A stretch of 64,000 bases of DNA from Arthrobacter sp. ov118. GTDB taxonomy: Bacteria > Actinomycetota > Actinomycetes > Actinomycetales > Micrococcaceae. The DNA lies in assembly GCF_900116495.1 (NCBI RefSeq), contig NZ_FPAY01000002.1, forward strand, positions 186,001-250,000, read 5' to 3'. Numbering within the stretch: position 1 is the first letter of the stretch; every line of letters starts with the position of its first letter. Below, in pieces: positions 8,344-17,335 of the stretch. Position numbers and translations under genes: made by a program. The notes below the pieces were generated by a model. It was not told where the DNA came from. It did no database searches and saw nothing but the letters and a program-made list of their open reading frames with translations.

Positions 8344-9024
8344 ATGACTTCAGGAGCAATGAACATGAACTACAACTTCGGATCGACTGCCGGGAACCTG
8401 CCGAGCAGCCGCTACGTCCTGCCCCAGTTCGAAGAGCGCACGCCCTACGGCTTCAAGCGCCAGGACCCGTACACCAAACTGTTCGAGGACCGCATCATCT
8501 TCCTGGGTGTCCAGGTCGACGACGCCTCGGCCGATGACATCATGGCGCAGCTTCTGGTGCTCGAGTCCACCGACCCGGACCGCGACATCACCCTCTACAT
8601 CAACTCGCCCGGCGGCTCCTTCACCGCCATGACCGCGATCTACGACACCATGACGTACATCCGGCCCGAGATCCAGACCGTCTGCCTGGGCCAGGCGGCC
8701 AGCGCCGCCGCCGTGCTGCTCGCCGCCGGCACGCCCGGCAAGCGGCTGGCCCTGCCGAACGCCCGGGTCCTGATCCACCAGCCCTCGCTCTCCGGCGGCC
8801 AGGGCGGCCAGGCGTCCGACCTGGAGATCCAGGCCGCAGAAGTCATGCGCATGCGCTCCTGGCTCGAGGACACACTGGCCAAGCATTCCGGACGGACGCC
8901 GGAGCAGGTCAACAACGACATCGAGCGGGACAAGATCCTCACCGCGGCCGAGGCCATGAATTACGGCCTCATTGACCAGGTCCTGGATTCGCGCAAGATC
9001 AAGCCCCAGGCAATCGCCCGCTAA
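8344..9024 (+). CDS. clpP2: ATP-dependent Clp protease proteolytic subunit 2
   Basis: Partner of ClpP1 in the heteromeric ClpP1P2 peptidase; in mycobacteria both are essential. It has 226 aa with the nucleophile Ser at residue 120 (GQAASAAAV) and His at 145 (VLIHQPS). Several close in-frame ATGs (8344, 8359, 8365) make the exact start uncertain. A G+C-rich hairpin right after the stop suggests the clpP1P2 message ends before clpX. The paralogue next door shares the hallmark LYINSPGGS strand. Confidence 0.96.
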   Translation: MTSGAMNMNYNFGSTAGNLPSSRYVLPQFEERTPYGFKRQDPYTKLFEDRIIFLGVQVDDASADDIMAQLLVLESTDPDRDITLYINSPGGSFTAMTAIYDTMTYIRPEIQTVCLGQAASAAAVLLAAGTPGKRLALPNARVLIHQPSLSGGQGGQASDLEIQAAEVMRMRSWLEDTLAKHSGRTPEQVNNDIERDKILTAAEAMNYGLIDQVLDSRKIKPQAIAR

Positions 9025-9037
9025 TCAGTAATCCGCG

Positions 9038-9074
9038 ACGCCGGTGCGGCACTATCAAATGGCCGCACCGGCGT
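9038..9074 (+). terminator. Terminator-like hairpin between clpP2 and clpX
   Basis: A 13-bp perfect stem (9038-9050 with 9062-9074) has an 11-nt A/T-rich loop and lies 14 bases after the clpP2 stop. It lacks a long T tract. Confidence 0.75.
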
Positions 9075-9155
9075 TCGCATTCCACCTAACGGGCCCAAAG
9101 TGACCTAGAGTGGAACATGTCACAGCCAGCAGCAAGCTACTAAAGGGGTTCACAC

Positions 9156-10445
<1,290 letters not shown>

Positions 10446-10546
10446 TTTCCCGCTGAATCCTATGTGTGTGCCACGGGCGCGCCGAGACCTCACGGGTTCA
10501 ATGCGCCCTGACGCTGTGCCCTGACGACTTCCCTAAGGAGACTCCT

Positions 10547-11164
10547 GTGCCTGAAACTGCTTCCAACAAGGCCGATTTCTGGTTCGACCCGCTGTGCCCC
10601 TTCGCCTGGGTGACCTCCCGCTGGATCGGCGAAGTGGAAGAAGTCCGCGACATCAAGACCGACTGGCACGTCATGAGCCTGGCCGTGCTGAACGAGGGCC
10701 GCGAGGAGCTGCCCGAGAACTACAAGGAGCTCATGAAGAAGGCGTGGGCACCGGTCCGCGTCATCGTCGCCGCCGCGGAACAGCACGGCGCCGAGTACAT
10801 CAAGCCTCTCTACGACTCCATGGGAACGAAGATCCACAACGAGGGCATCAAGGACTTCGACGAGGTCATCGCTAAGTCCCTGGCCGAGGCGGGACTGCCG
10901 ACCGAGCTTGCCGCGGCAGGCAAATCGGAGGAATTCGATGCCCAACTGCGGGCCAGCCACGACGCCGGCATCTCGCTGGTGGGCCAGGACGTCGGCACGC
11001 CGGTGGTCGCCTTCAACGGCACCGCCTTCTTCGGCCCGGTCCTGACCCGCATCCCGCGCGGCGAGGAGGCCGGACGCATCTGGGACGCCACCGTCACGCT
11101 GGCATCCTTCCCGTACTTCTTCGAAATCAAGCGCAGCCGGACCGAGAGCCCCGTTTTCGACTGA
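10547..11164 (+). CDS. DsbA-fold mycothiol-dependent nitroreductase-like protein (Rv2466c family), CPFA variant
   Basis: A 205-aa cytoplasmic thioredoxin-fold protein of the DsbA/FrnE group. The N-terminal DFWFDPLCPFAWVTSRW, the central HVMSL, and the cis-Pro loop DVGTPVVAFNG with FFGPVLTRIPRGEEAG match M. tuberculosis Rv2466c closely. Rv2466c uses mycothiol as electron donor and activates nitro-prodrugs through a CPWC active site. Here the motif reads CPFA (nucleotides 10595-10606), so the resolving Cys is absent while the attacking Cys is kept. The start is GTG at 10547, eight bases after AAGGAG. It follows clpX by about 100 bases and ends at a strong terminator. A monothiol, mycothiol-dependent mechanism is an inference. 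Confidence 0.85.
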   Translation: MPETASNKADFWFDPLCPFAWVTSRWIGEVEEVRDIKTDWHVMSLAVLNEGREELPENYKELMKKAWAPVRVIVAAAEQHGAEYIKPLYDSMGTKIHNEGIKDFDEVIAKSLAEAGLPTELAAAGKSEEFDAQLRASHDAGISLVGQDVGTPVVAFNGTAFFGPVLTRIPRGEEAGRIWDATVTLASFPYFFEIKRSRTESPVFD

Positions 11165-11200
11165 GTCCTGTCTCGGGCTGAGCCGCTGCCGGCACCCCCA

Positions 11201-11243
11201 GAGGGCCGGGAAGAATTACTGGCATGTAGTTCTTCCCGGCCTC
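11201..11243 (+). terminator. Terminator after the DsbA-fold gene
   Basis: GAGG(G)CCGGGAAGAA at 11201-11215 pairs with TTCTTCCCGGCCTC at 11230-11243, a 14-bp stem with one bulged base. Confidence 0.8.
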
Positions 11244-11280
11244 TTGTGTGTGCCGCGGCCGCGGAGAACAATGGGACTTA

Positions 11281-11482
11281 CCCACTTCGAGAGAAGCGGG
11301 ACGCAGGAACCAAAGATTCAGTGACACTCATCTGACGCAGCCTTCGGCAAAGTCAGATGATGGCTACCGGTGACGAGGTAGGAAGACCTGAAAGTCTGAG
11401 GATCCCGCCAGATTATCTAAGACGTCACGTGATAATCGAAAAAGTCGAAGCCCCACCAACGGCTAAACGCTGATGGGGCTTC
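11281..11482 (+). ncRNA. Candidate structured non-coding RNA or long leader (six consecutive hairpins)
   Basis: This gene-free stretch before the GH15 gene can form six local hairpins in a row. SL1 is CCCACTTC/GAAGCGGG (11281-11300, one mismatch). SL2 is TCATCTGAC/GTCAGATGA (11328-11336 with 11352-11360, perfect). SL3 is CTACC/GGTAG (11364-11381), and SL4 is AGAC/GTCT (11384-11397). SL5 is GATTATC/GATAATC (11411-11417 with 11431-11437, perfect). SL6 is GAAGCCCCACCA/TGATGGGGCTTC (11447-11458 with 11471-11482, one mismatch), which ends in a pyrimidine run and could terminate transcription. It matches no RNA family I recognise (not TPP, SAM, B12, glycine, tmRNA or SRP). No promoter is clear. Confidence 0.4.
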
Positions 11483-11525
11483 CCCTTTGCCCAAAAACGC
11501 GGGGTGCCAAAGGCGGGTGGTTCAA

Positions 11526-13424
11526 GTGGCGAGTGAGCCCATCGCGAACTACGCGCTACTCTCGGACTGCCGTTCCGCCGCCCTCGTCAGTATCTCCGGC
11601 TCCGTTGACTGGCTTTGCTTCCCGCGCTTCGACAGTCCCTCGGCGTTCGCCCAGCTTCTGGGCGCGGAGGCCGGACACTGGGCCGTCCGGCCGCTGGGGG
11701 AGTCCTCCGTCACCCGCCGCTACGTCGAGTCGACCATGGTGCTCGAAACGGTGCACACCCAGCCAGGGGGTGTCGCCGTCGTCACTGATGCGCTGGTCCT
11801 GGGCGACGGCAGGCGGGGCCATGACCTCGGCGCGGACGTGCCTGGCACGCTCGTGCGCCAGGTGCACTGCAGCTCGGGCGAGGTGGAAATTGAGGTCGTT
11901 TTCGCGCCCCGGCCCGGATACGCGGAGGTCCCGCCGCAGCTGGTTGCCGACACCGAGCGGCTCCTGGTCCTGCATGCCGACGACAGCGCGTCCCGGGGCG
12001 GCACGCTCCAGGACGCCAGCGAGGTGCTGGTCCTCTCGACGCCCGGGCCGCTGGACGTCGAGGGGCATGTCGCACGGGGCCGCTTCCGGCTTCAGGCAGG
12101 GGAGCGGATCGGCTTCGCCCTGCAGCACCGGGACCCCACCCGCGACGCGCCGGCGCCCTGGACCCAGGACGAAATCAGCCGCCGCCTGGACGATACCCGG
12201 CAGGGCTGGGCCAGCTGGTCCGCGCTGCACCAGAGTTACCAGGGGCCGTGGCAGGACCTGGTCGGCGTGAGCGGACGCGTTCTGCAGGCCCTCACGTTCT
12301 ACCCGACCGGTGCAATCGTGGCCGCTGCCACCACGTCGTTGCCGGAGGTTGCCGGCGGGGTGCGGAACTGGGACTACCGGTACACGTGGGTGCGGGATGC
12401 GAGCATGACTCTGCAAGCACTCTGGGTGGCTGCCTGCCCGGACGAGGCCGGCCGGTTCTTCGGATTTTTGGCCGCGGCCGCCACGGCGGCGGCCAGCCGG
12501 CCCGGCAACGGGTCAGAGCTGCAGATCATGTTCGGCGTCGGCGGGGAACTGGACTTGACCGAGCGAGTGCTGGCCCACCTGCCGGGCTGGCGGGGGAGTG
12601 CGCCGGTCCGGATCGGCAACGGGGCCTGGAACCAGCGCCAGCTGGACGTTTACGGCGAACTGCTCGACGCCGCCGCGACACTGCCGGAATTCCTCGTGGA
12701 CACCGAGCCCGGCACCAAGCTGTTCCTGGTACGGGCCGCGGACATCGCCGCCGCGCAGTGGCAGGCCCCGGACCAGGGCATCTGGGAGAGCCGCGGCGCG
12801 CCGCGACACTATCTGCATTCAAAACTGATGTGCTGGGTCGCCCTGGACCGTGCCGTCGCCCTCGCACCCCTGCTGCAGGCCGAAGCGAAGGTGCCGCAGT
12901 GGAAGGCCGAGCGCGAACGGGTGGCGGGCTCGATCCGGGAGCACGGCTGGAACGCGGCGGCCGGAGCCTACACGCAGGCGTACGGATCCGAGGACCTCGA
13001 CGCTTCCGCTCTGCTGCTGACCATCGTGGGTTTCCTGCCGGCCAATGACCCCGGAATGCTGGCCACGATCGAGGCGATCGAGGCACGCCTCACGGACCAA
13101 CGGGGCCTGGTCTACCGCTACCGGAGCGCCGACGGGTTCACCGGAGAGGAAGGCTCCTTCCTGTTGTGCACGTTTTGGCTTGCCCACGCCCTGGCCTTGG
13201 CCGGCCTGACGTCCCGGGCACGGGAAGTCTTCGAGCGGGCGGCGGTCTTCGCCAACGACCTCGGCCTTCTGGCCGAGGAAGTGGCCCCGGACTCCGGTGA
13301 GCTGCTGGGGAACTTCCCGCAGGCCTTCAGCCACATCGGGCTGGTCAACGCGGCGTGGGCCATCAGTGCCGCGGAAGAGAACGAGCGCGGAGGCCAGGAT
13401 CAGCTCGGGCCCCGTCCGGGGTAG
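11526..13424 (+). CDS. Glycoside hydrolase family 15 protein (trehalase / glucoamylase type)
   Basis: A 632-aa cytoplasmic (alpha/alpha)6-barrel hydrolase of family GH15. It has the N-terminal beta-sandwich (ANYALLSDCRSAALVS, DWLCFPRFDSPSAF), then the catalytic barrel with NWDYRYTWVRDASMTL and the general-acid/base region EEVAPDSGELLGNFPQAFSH. Mycobacterial members (Rv2402) hydrolyse trehalose; other family members act on alpha-glucans, so the substrate is not fixed by sequence alone. The GTG at 11526 starts the conserved VASEPIANYALL. An upstream in-frame ATG at 11487 would overlap the hairpin region. The stop codon lies in the loop of the terminator shared with convergent valS. Confidence 0.85.
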   Translation: MASEPIANYALLSDCRSAALVSISGSVDWLCFPRFDSPSAFAQLLGAEAGHWAVRPLGESSVTRRYVESTMVLETVHTQPGGVAVVTDALVLGDGRRGHDLGADVPGTLVRQVHCSSGEVEIEVVFAPRPGYAEVPPQLVADTERLLVLHADDSASRGGTLQDASEVLVLSTPGPLDVEGHVARGRFRLQAGERIGFALQHRDPTRDAPAPWTQDEISRRLDDTRQGWASWSALHQSYQGPWQDLVGVSGRVLQALTFYPTGAIVAAATTSLPEVAGGVRNWDYRYTWVRDASMTLQALWVAACPDEAGRFFGFLAAAATAAASRPGNGSELQIMFGVGGELDLTERVLAHLPGWRGSAPVRIGNGAWNQRQLDVYGELLDAAATLPEFLVDTEPGTKLFLVRAADIAAAQWQAPDQGIWESRGAPRHYLHSKLMCWVALDRAVALAPLLQAEAKVPQWKAERERVAGSIREHGWNAAAGAYTQAYGSEDLDASALLLTIVGFLPANDPGMLATIEAIEARLTDQRGLVYRYRSADGFTGEEGSFLLCTFWLAHALALAGLTSRAREVFERAAVFANDLGLLAEEVAPDSGELLGNFPQAFSHIGLVNAAWAISAAEENERGGQDQLGPRPG

Positions 13425-13442
13425 ACCGGACGGGGCCCGAGC
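13403..13442. terminator. Bidirectional terminator containing the GH15 stop codon
   Basis: A perfect 17-bp G+C-rich stem (13403-13419 with 13426-13442) has a 6-nt loop that contains the TAG of the GH15 gene. It separates the convergent GH15 gene and valS. Confidence 0.9.
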
Positions 13443-13470
13443 GGGCAGTTCCTTACGCGTCGGCGGCCGT

Positions 13471-16077
13471 TTACGCTTCTGCGGGCGCCAGGACGACGTC
13501 GTTCACGCTCAGTTCGCCGTCGCCGGCGACCAGCGAGAGTTCACGTGCGTTGGACGCCGCCTTAAGGTCGGCCAGGCCGGCCTTCAGCTGCGTGATGACC
13601 GCTTCCGGGGCCGCGATGGCAGCGGACAGCACCTCGGTGCGCTGCTTGACCTTGGCCTCGGACTTGGCCTTGCGGATCCCGCTCAGCGCGGTCCCCACGG
13701 TGGCCAGCAGGGTGGTGTCGCCGTCGACCTCCACGGCGGACGGCCACGGCGCGCGGTGCACCGAACCGGACCGCCACCAGCTCCAGACTTCCTCCGTGGC
13801 GAAGGGCAGGAACGGGGCGAAGAGCCGCAGCAGCGTGTCAAGGCTCGTCGCCAGGGCGGCGAGCACGGAAGCCTGCTGCTCCTCGCCGGCAGCCCCGTAG
13901 GCACGGTCCTTGATCAGCTCGACGTAGTCATCGGTGAAGTTCCAGAAGAAGCTCTCGGTGATCTGCAGCGCCCGGGCGTAGTCGTAGTTCTCGAACGCCT
14001 TCGTGGCCTGCTGGACGACGTCGGCGAGCTGGGCCAGGACAGCCCGGTCCAAGGGGTTGATCAATACCGAGAGGTCGCCGGAAACGACCGAATCCTCGGT
14101 GGCGCCCAGGTTCAGGACGAACTTGGAGGCGTTGAGCAGCTTGATGGCCAGGCGGCGGCCGATCTTCATCTGCGCGATCTCGTAGGCGGTGTCCGCGCCG
14201 AGCCGGGCCGAGGCCGCCCAGTAGCGCACGGCGTCGGAACCGTACTCTTCCAGCACGTCCGTGGGAACAATCACGTTGCCCTTGGACTTGGACATCTTCT
14301 TCCGGTCCGGGTCCAGGATCCAGCCGGAAATGGCCGCGTGCTTCCACGGCGCGGTCTTTTGCAGCGCGTCGGCGCGGACGGCGGAGGAGAAGAGCCAGGT
14401 CCGGATGATGTCGTGCCCCTGCGGGCGCACGTCGAAGGGGTAGACCTTGGCGAAGAGCGCCTCGTCGGTGCTCCAGCCGCCTACGATCTGAGGGGTCAGC
14501 GAGGACGTGGCCCAGGTGTCCAGGACATCCGCGTCGCCGGTAAAGCCGCCCGGCACATCGCGCTGGGCTTCTTCGTAACCGGGCGCGGCGTCGGCGGCCG
14601 GATCCACGGGGAGCTGGGCGTCCGTGGGCAGGATCGGGGCGTCGTAGTCGGGGTTTCCGTCGGCGTCCAGGGGGTACCAGACCGGCACGGGCACGCCGAA
14701 GAAGCGCTGGCGGGACACCAGCCAGTCGCCGTTGAGCCCGGAGATCCAGTTCTCATAGCGCGAGCGCATGAAGGACGGGTGGAACTCGATGTCGTTGCCC
14801 CGGCCGATCAGCCGTTCGCGGCGGTCTTCGTCCCGGCCGCCGTTGCGGATGTACCACTGGCGCGAGGTGACGACCTCGAGGGGCTTGTCGCCCTTCTCAA
14901 AGAAGTTCACCGGGTGCATGATCTTCTTCGGCTCGCCGTCGAGCAGGTCCCCGGAAGCCAAAAGCTCCACTACAGCTTCCTTGGCACTAAAAACGGTCTT
15001 GCCGGCGATAGCCGCGAAGCTGGCGCGGCCCTCCTCGGTGGTGATCCATTCCGGGGTCTCACCGATGATGCGGCCGTCGCGGCCGACGATTGCGCGCGTC
15101 GGCAGCTGCAGTTCGCGCCACCAGGTGACGTCGGTCAGGTCACCGAAGGTGCAGACCATGGCGATGCCTGAACCCTTGTCCGCCTTCGCGAGCGGGTGGG
15201 CCTTGACCTCAACCTCGACGCCGAACAGGGGAGAGGTGACCTTCTTGCCGAACAGCGGCTGGTAGCGCTCGTCGTCGGGGTTTGCCACGAGCGCGGCACA
15301 GGCGGCCAGCAGTTCGGGCCGGGTGGTCTCGATGAAGATCTTCTCGCCCTCGGCGGTGAAGAAGGGGTAGCGGTAGTAGGCGCCGGCGACTTCGCGGTCC
15401 TCCAGCTCGGCTTGGGCCACCGCGGTGCGGAACGTGACGTCCCACAGGGTGGGGGCCTCGGCCATGTAGGCGTCCCCGGCGCTCAGGTTGGCCAGGAAGG
15501 CGCGCTGGGAGATCGCGCGGGATTTGTCATCAATGGTCCGGTAGGTCAGGTTCCAGTCCACGGACAGGCCAAGGGTCTGGAACAGGTGCTCGAAGACCTT
15601 CTCATCCTCGACCGCGAGCTCTTCGCACAGCTCGATGAAGTTCCGGCGGGAGATGACGTCGAAGTCGCGCTGGTTCTTGGCCGGCTCGGCCGGGGGACGG
15701 TATCCGGCGTCGTAGGCGATCGACGGATCGCAGCGCACGCCGTAATAGTTCTGCACGCGGCGCTCGGTGGGCAGGCCGTTGTCGTCCCAGCCCATGGGGT
15801 AGAAGACGTTCTTTCCGGTCATGCGCTGGTAGCGGGCCAGGACGTCGGTCTGCGTGTAGGAGAACATGTGCCCGACGTGCAGGGATCCCGACGCGGTGGG
15901 CGGGGGAGTGTCGATCGAGTAGACCTGCTCCCGGGTGGTGTCCGGGTTGAACTTGTAGGTCCCTTCGTCAAGCCAGCGCTGCGTGAGGGCGGCTTCCAGC
16001 CCCTCGAGGGCGGGCTTGTCCGGAACGTTGATGGGGGCGGTGGTGGGCGTGTCTGTACCCTGTTTGTCTTCAGCCAT
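13471..16077 (-). CDS. valS: Valyl-tRNA synthetase
   Basis: Charges tRNA-Val. At 868 aa this class I synthetase has the HIGH motif as HVGH (SGSLHVGHMFSYTQ, residues 41-44), the KMSKS loop as KKMSKSKGN, the CP1 editing domain between them, and the anticodon domain. The region after HIGH reads FYPMGWDDNGLPTERR instead of the GTDHAGIATQ of E. coli and mycobacterial ValRS. That places it with the alternative, Rickettsia/archaeal-like ValRS lineage. The C-terminal coiled-coil arm of about 60 residues is present. The ATG at 16075-16077 is the start; it is divergent from the DUF488 gene with only 50 bases between. Confidence 0.96.
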   Translation of the reverse strand: MAEDKQGTDTPTTAPINVPDKPALEGLEAALTQRWLDEGTYKFNPDTTREQVYSIDTPPPTASGSLHVGHMFSYTQTDVLARYQRMTGKNVFYPMGWDDNGLPTERRVQNYYGVRCDPSIAYDAGYRPPAEPAKNQRDFDVISRRNFIELCEELAVEDEKVFEHLFQTLGLSVDWNLTYRTIDDKSRAISQRAFLANLSAGDAYMAEAPTLWDVTFRTAVAQAELEDREVAGAYYRYPFFTAEGEKIFIETTRPELLAACAALVANPDDERYQPLFGKKVTSPLFGVEVEVKAHPLAKADKGSGIAMVCTFGDLTDVTWWRELQLPTRAIVGRDGRIIGETPEWITTEEGRASFAAIAGKTVFSAKEAVVELLASGDLLDGEPKKIMHPVNFFEKGDKPLEVVTSRQWYIRNGGRDEDRRERLIGRGNDIEFHPSFMRSRYENWISGLNGDWLVSRQRFFGVPVPVWYPLDADGNPDYDAPILPTDAQLPVDPAADAAPGYEEAQRDVPGGFTGDADVLDTWATSSLTPQIVGGWSTDEALFAKVYPFDVRPQGHDIIRTWLFSSAVRADALQKTAPWKHAAISGWILDPDRKKMSKSKGNVIVPTDVLEEYGSDAVRYWAASARLGADTAYEIAQMKIGRRLAIKLLNASKFVLNLGATEDSVVSGDLSVLINPLDRAVLAQLADVVQQATKAFENYDYARALQITESFFWNFTDDYVELIKDRAYGAAGEEQQASVLAALATSLDTLLRLFAPFLPFATEEVWSWWRSGSVHRAPWPSAVEVDGDTTLLATVGTALSGIRKAKSEAKVKQRTEVLSAAIAAPEAVITQLKAGLADLKAASNARELSLVAGDGELSVNDVVLAPAEA

Positions 16078-16127
16078 GGGTCAATTCTTCCACGGCACGC
16101 AGTACCGACCTGCAGTAGCATGCGCAA

Positions 16128-16508
16128 ATGGACAATTCTGGGGAAAGTTCGGCCGGAAACTTCACGATCAAGCGCGTCTACGACGACCCGTCCGACGACG
16201 ACGGCTGCCGGGTTCTGGTCGACCGGCTCTGGCCGCGGGGGGTCAGCAAGGAACGGGCCCAGCTGGAGCTCTGGCTCAAGGAGGTGGCACCGTCCGCACC
16301 ACTGCGCCAGGAGTTTGCGCACATGCAGGAGCGGTTCGCGGACTTCCGGGCGGCGTACGAAGCGGAGCTGGAAAGCAACCCGGAGGTGCAGACACTTCAT
16401 CGACTGGCGGCGGAGCACGGAAAAGTGACCCTACTGTTCGGCGCGCGTGACCCGGAGACGAACCACGCCCGGGTACTGCAGGAGTTCCTGCAGCGCCGCG
16501 GGAAATGA
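16128..16508 (+). CDS. DUF488 family protein
   Basis: A small (126 aa) cytoplasmic protein of unknown function. The signature of the family is complete: IKRVYDDPSDDDG near residue 13, RVLVDRLWPRGVSKE near 28, then a helical middle with W-L-K-E and a C-terminal VTLLFGARDPETNHA-V-L. Members are common single-domain proteins across bacteria, and no biochemical role is established that I know. The SDR gene follows 27 bases downstream on the same strand, so the two are probably cotranscribed. Confidence 0.85.
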   Translation: MDNSGESSAGNFTIKRVYDDPSDDDGCRVLVDRLWPRGVSKERAQLELWLKEVAPSAPLRQEFAHMQERFADFRAAYEAELESNPEVQTLHRLAAEHGKVTLLFGARDPETNHARVLQEFLQRRGK

Positions 16509-16535
16509 GTCCGGCGTTGCCGTTACTGTGGTGCC

Positions 16536-17309
16536 ATGACTGAGGAAATCGAGAACAACCCAACAGCAGCCAAGGCAGCGGTAGTCACCGGCGCCAGCAC
16601 CGGAATCGGCGAAGCCACCGTGCGGGCGCTCCGGAAGGAAGGCTGGACGGTGTTCGCCGTCGCCCGCCGGGCCGAGCGGCTCGAGGCGCTTGCCGCCGAA
16701 ACCGGTGCCGTTGCCCTCCCCGCCGATGTGGCCGACGACGCCGACGTGGCACGGCTGCTCGACGAAGTGACCCGGGCAGGCGGCATCGACACACTGATCA
16801 ACATCGCGGGCGGGGCCCGCGGTGCGGACAAGGTTGCCGAGGCCAAGACCGAGGACTGGGAGTGGATGTACCAGGTCAACGTGCTGGGCAGCATGAAGCT
16901 GATCCGCGCGTTCCTGCCCATGCTGCGGGCCTGCGGCGAGGGCACGGTGCTGAACCTGACCTCGACCGCCGGGCTCGCGGCGTATGAAGGCGGCGGCGGG
17001 TACAACGCGGCCAAGTTCGCCCAGCACGGCCTGACGGGCGCGTTGAGGCTCGAAGAGGCCGAGCACAACGTGCGGGTGATCGAGGTGGCCCCCGGCATGG
17101 TCTTTACCGAAGAGTTCGCGCTGAACCGCCTCGGCGACCAGGACGCAGCCGCCAAGGTCTATGCCGGGGTCGCGAAGCCGCTCACCGCCGAGGACGTCGC
17201 AGACGTGGTCCGCTACGCCGTCGCAGCCCCGCACCACGTCAACTTGGATGAGATCGTGATTCGCCCGGTGGCCCAGGCCTCCAACTTCAAGGTGATCCGC
17301 GAAGGCTAG
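16536..17309 (+). CDS. SDR family NAD(P)-dependent oxidoreductase
   Basis: A 257-aa classical short-chain dehydrogenase. The cofactor motif TGASTGIGEAT is at residues 19-29, NxAG appears as NIAGGAR near 89, and the catalytic Ser-Tyr-Lys set is Ser in LTSTAG, Tyr and Lys in GGYNAAKFA. An Arg pair after beta2 (ARRAERLE) suggests NADP preference. The motifs resemble YdfG/serine 3-dehydrogenase-type enzymes (low-specificity 3-hydroxy acid dehydrogenases), including the C-terminal LDEIVIRP. The substrate is not determinable here. It is probably in an operon with DUF488. Confidence 0.88.
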   Translation: MTEEIENNPTAAKAAVVTGASTGIGEATVRALRKEGWTVFAVARRAERLEALAAETGAVALPADVADDADVARLLDEVTRAGGIDTLINIAGGARGADKVAEAKTEDWEWMYQVNVLGSMKLIRAFLPMLRACGEGTVLNLTSTAGLAAYEGGGGYNAAKFAQHGLTGALRLEEAEHNVRVIEVAPGMVFTEEFALNRLGDQDAAAKVYAGVAKPLTAEDVADVVRYAVAAPHHVNLDEIVIRPVAQASNFKVIREG

Positions 17310-17335
17310 CCGGATCCTCTCGTTGTCCCCGGCCG

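Noticed and set aside
13297..15171. Long plus-strand frame (624 codons) opposite valS
   Set aside because: It is an antisense shadow of the G+C-rich valS gene; its product is Gly/Val/Arg low-complexity sequence with no motif, while valS has all class I synthetase motifs.
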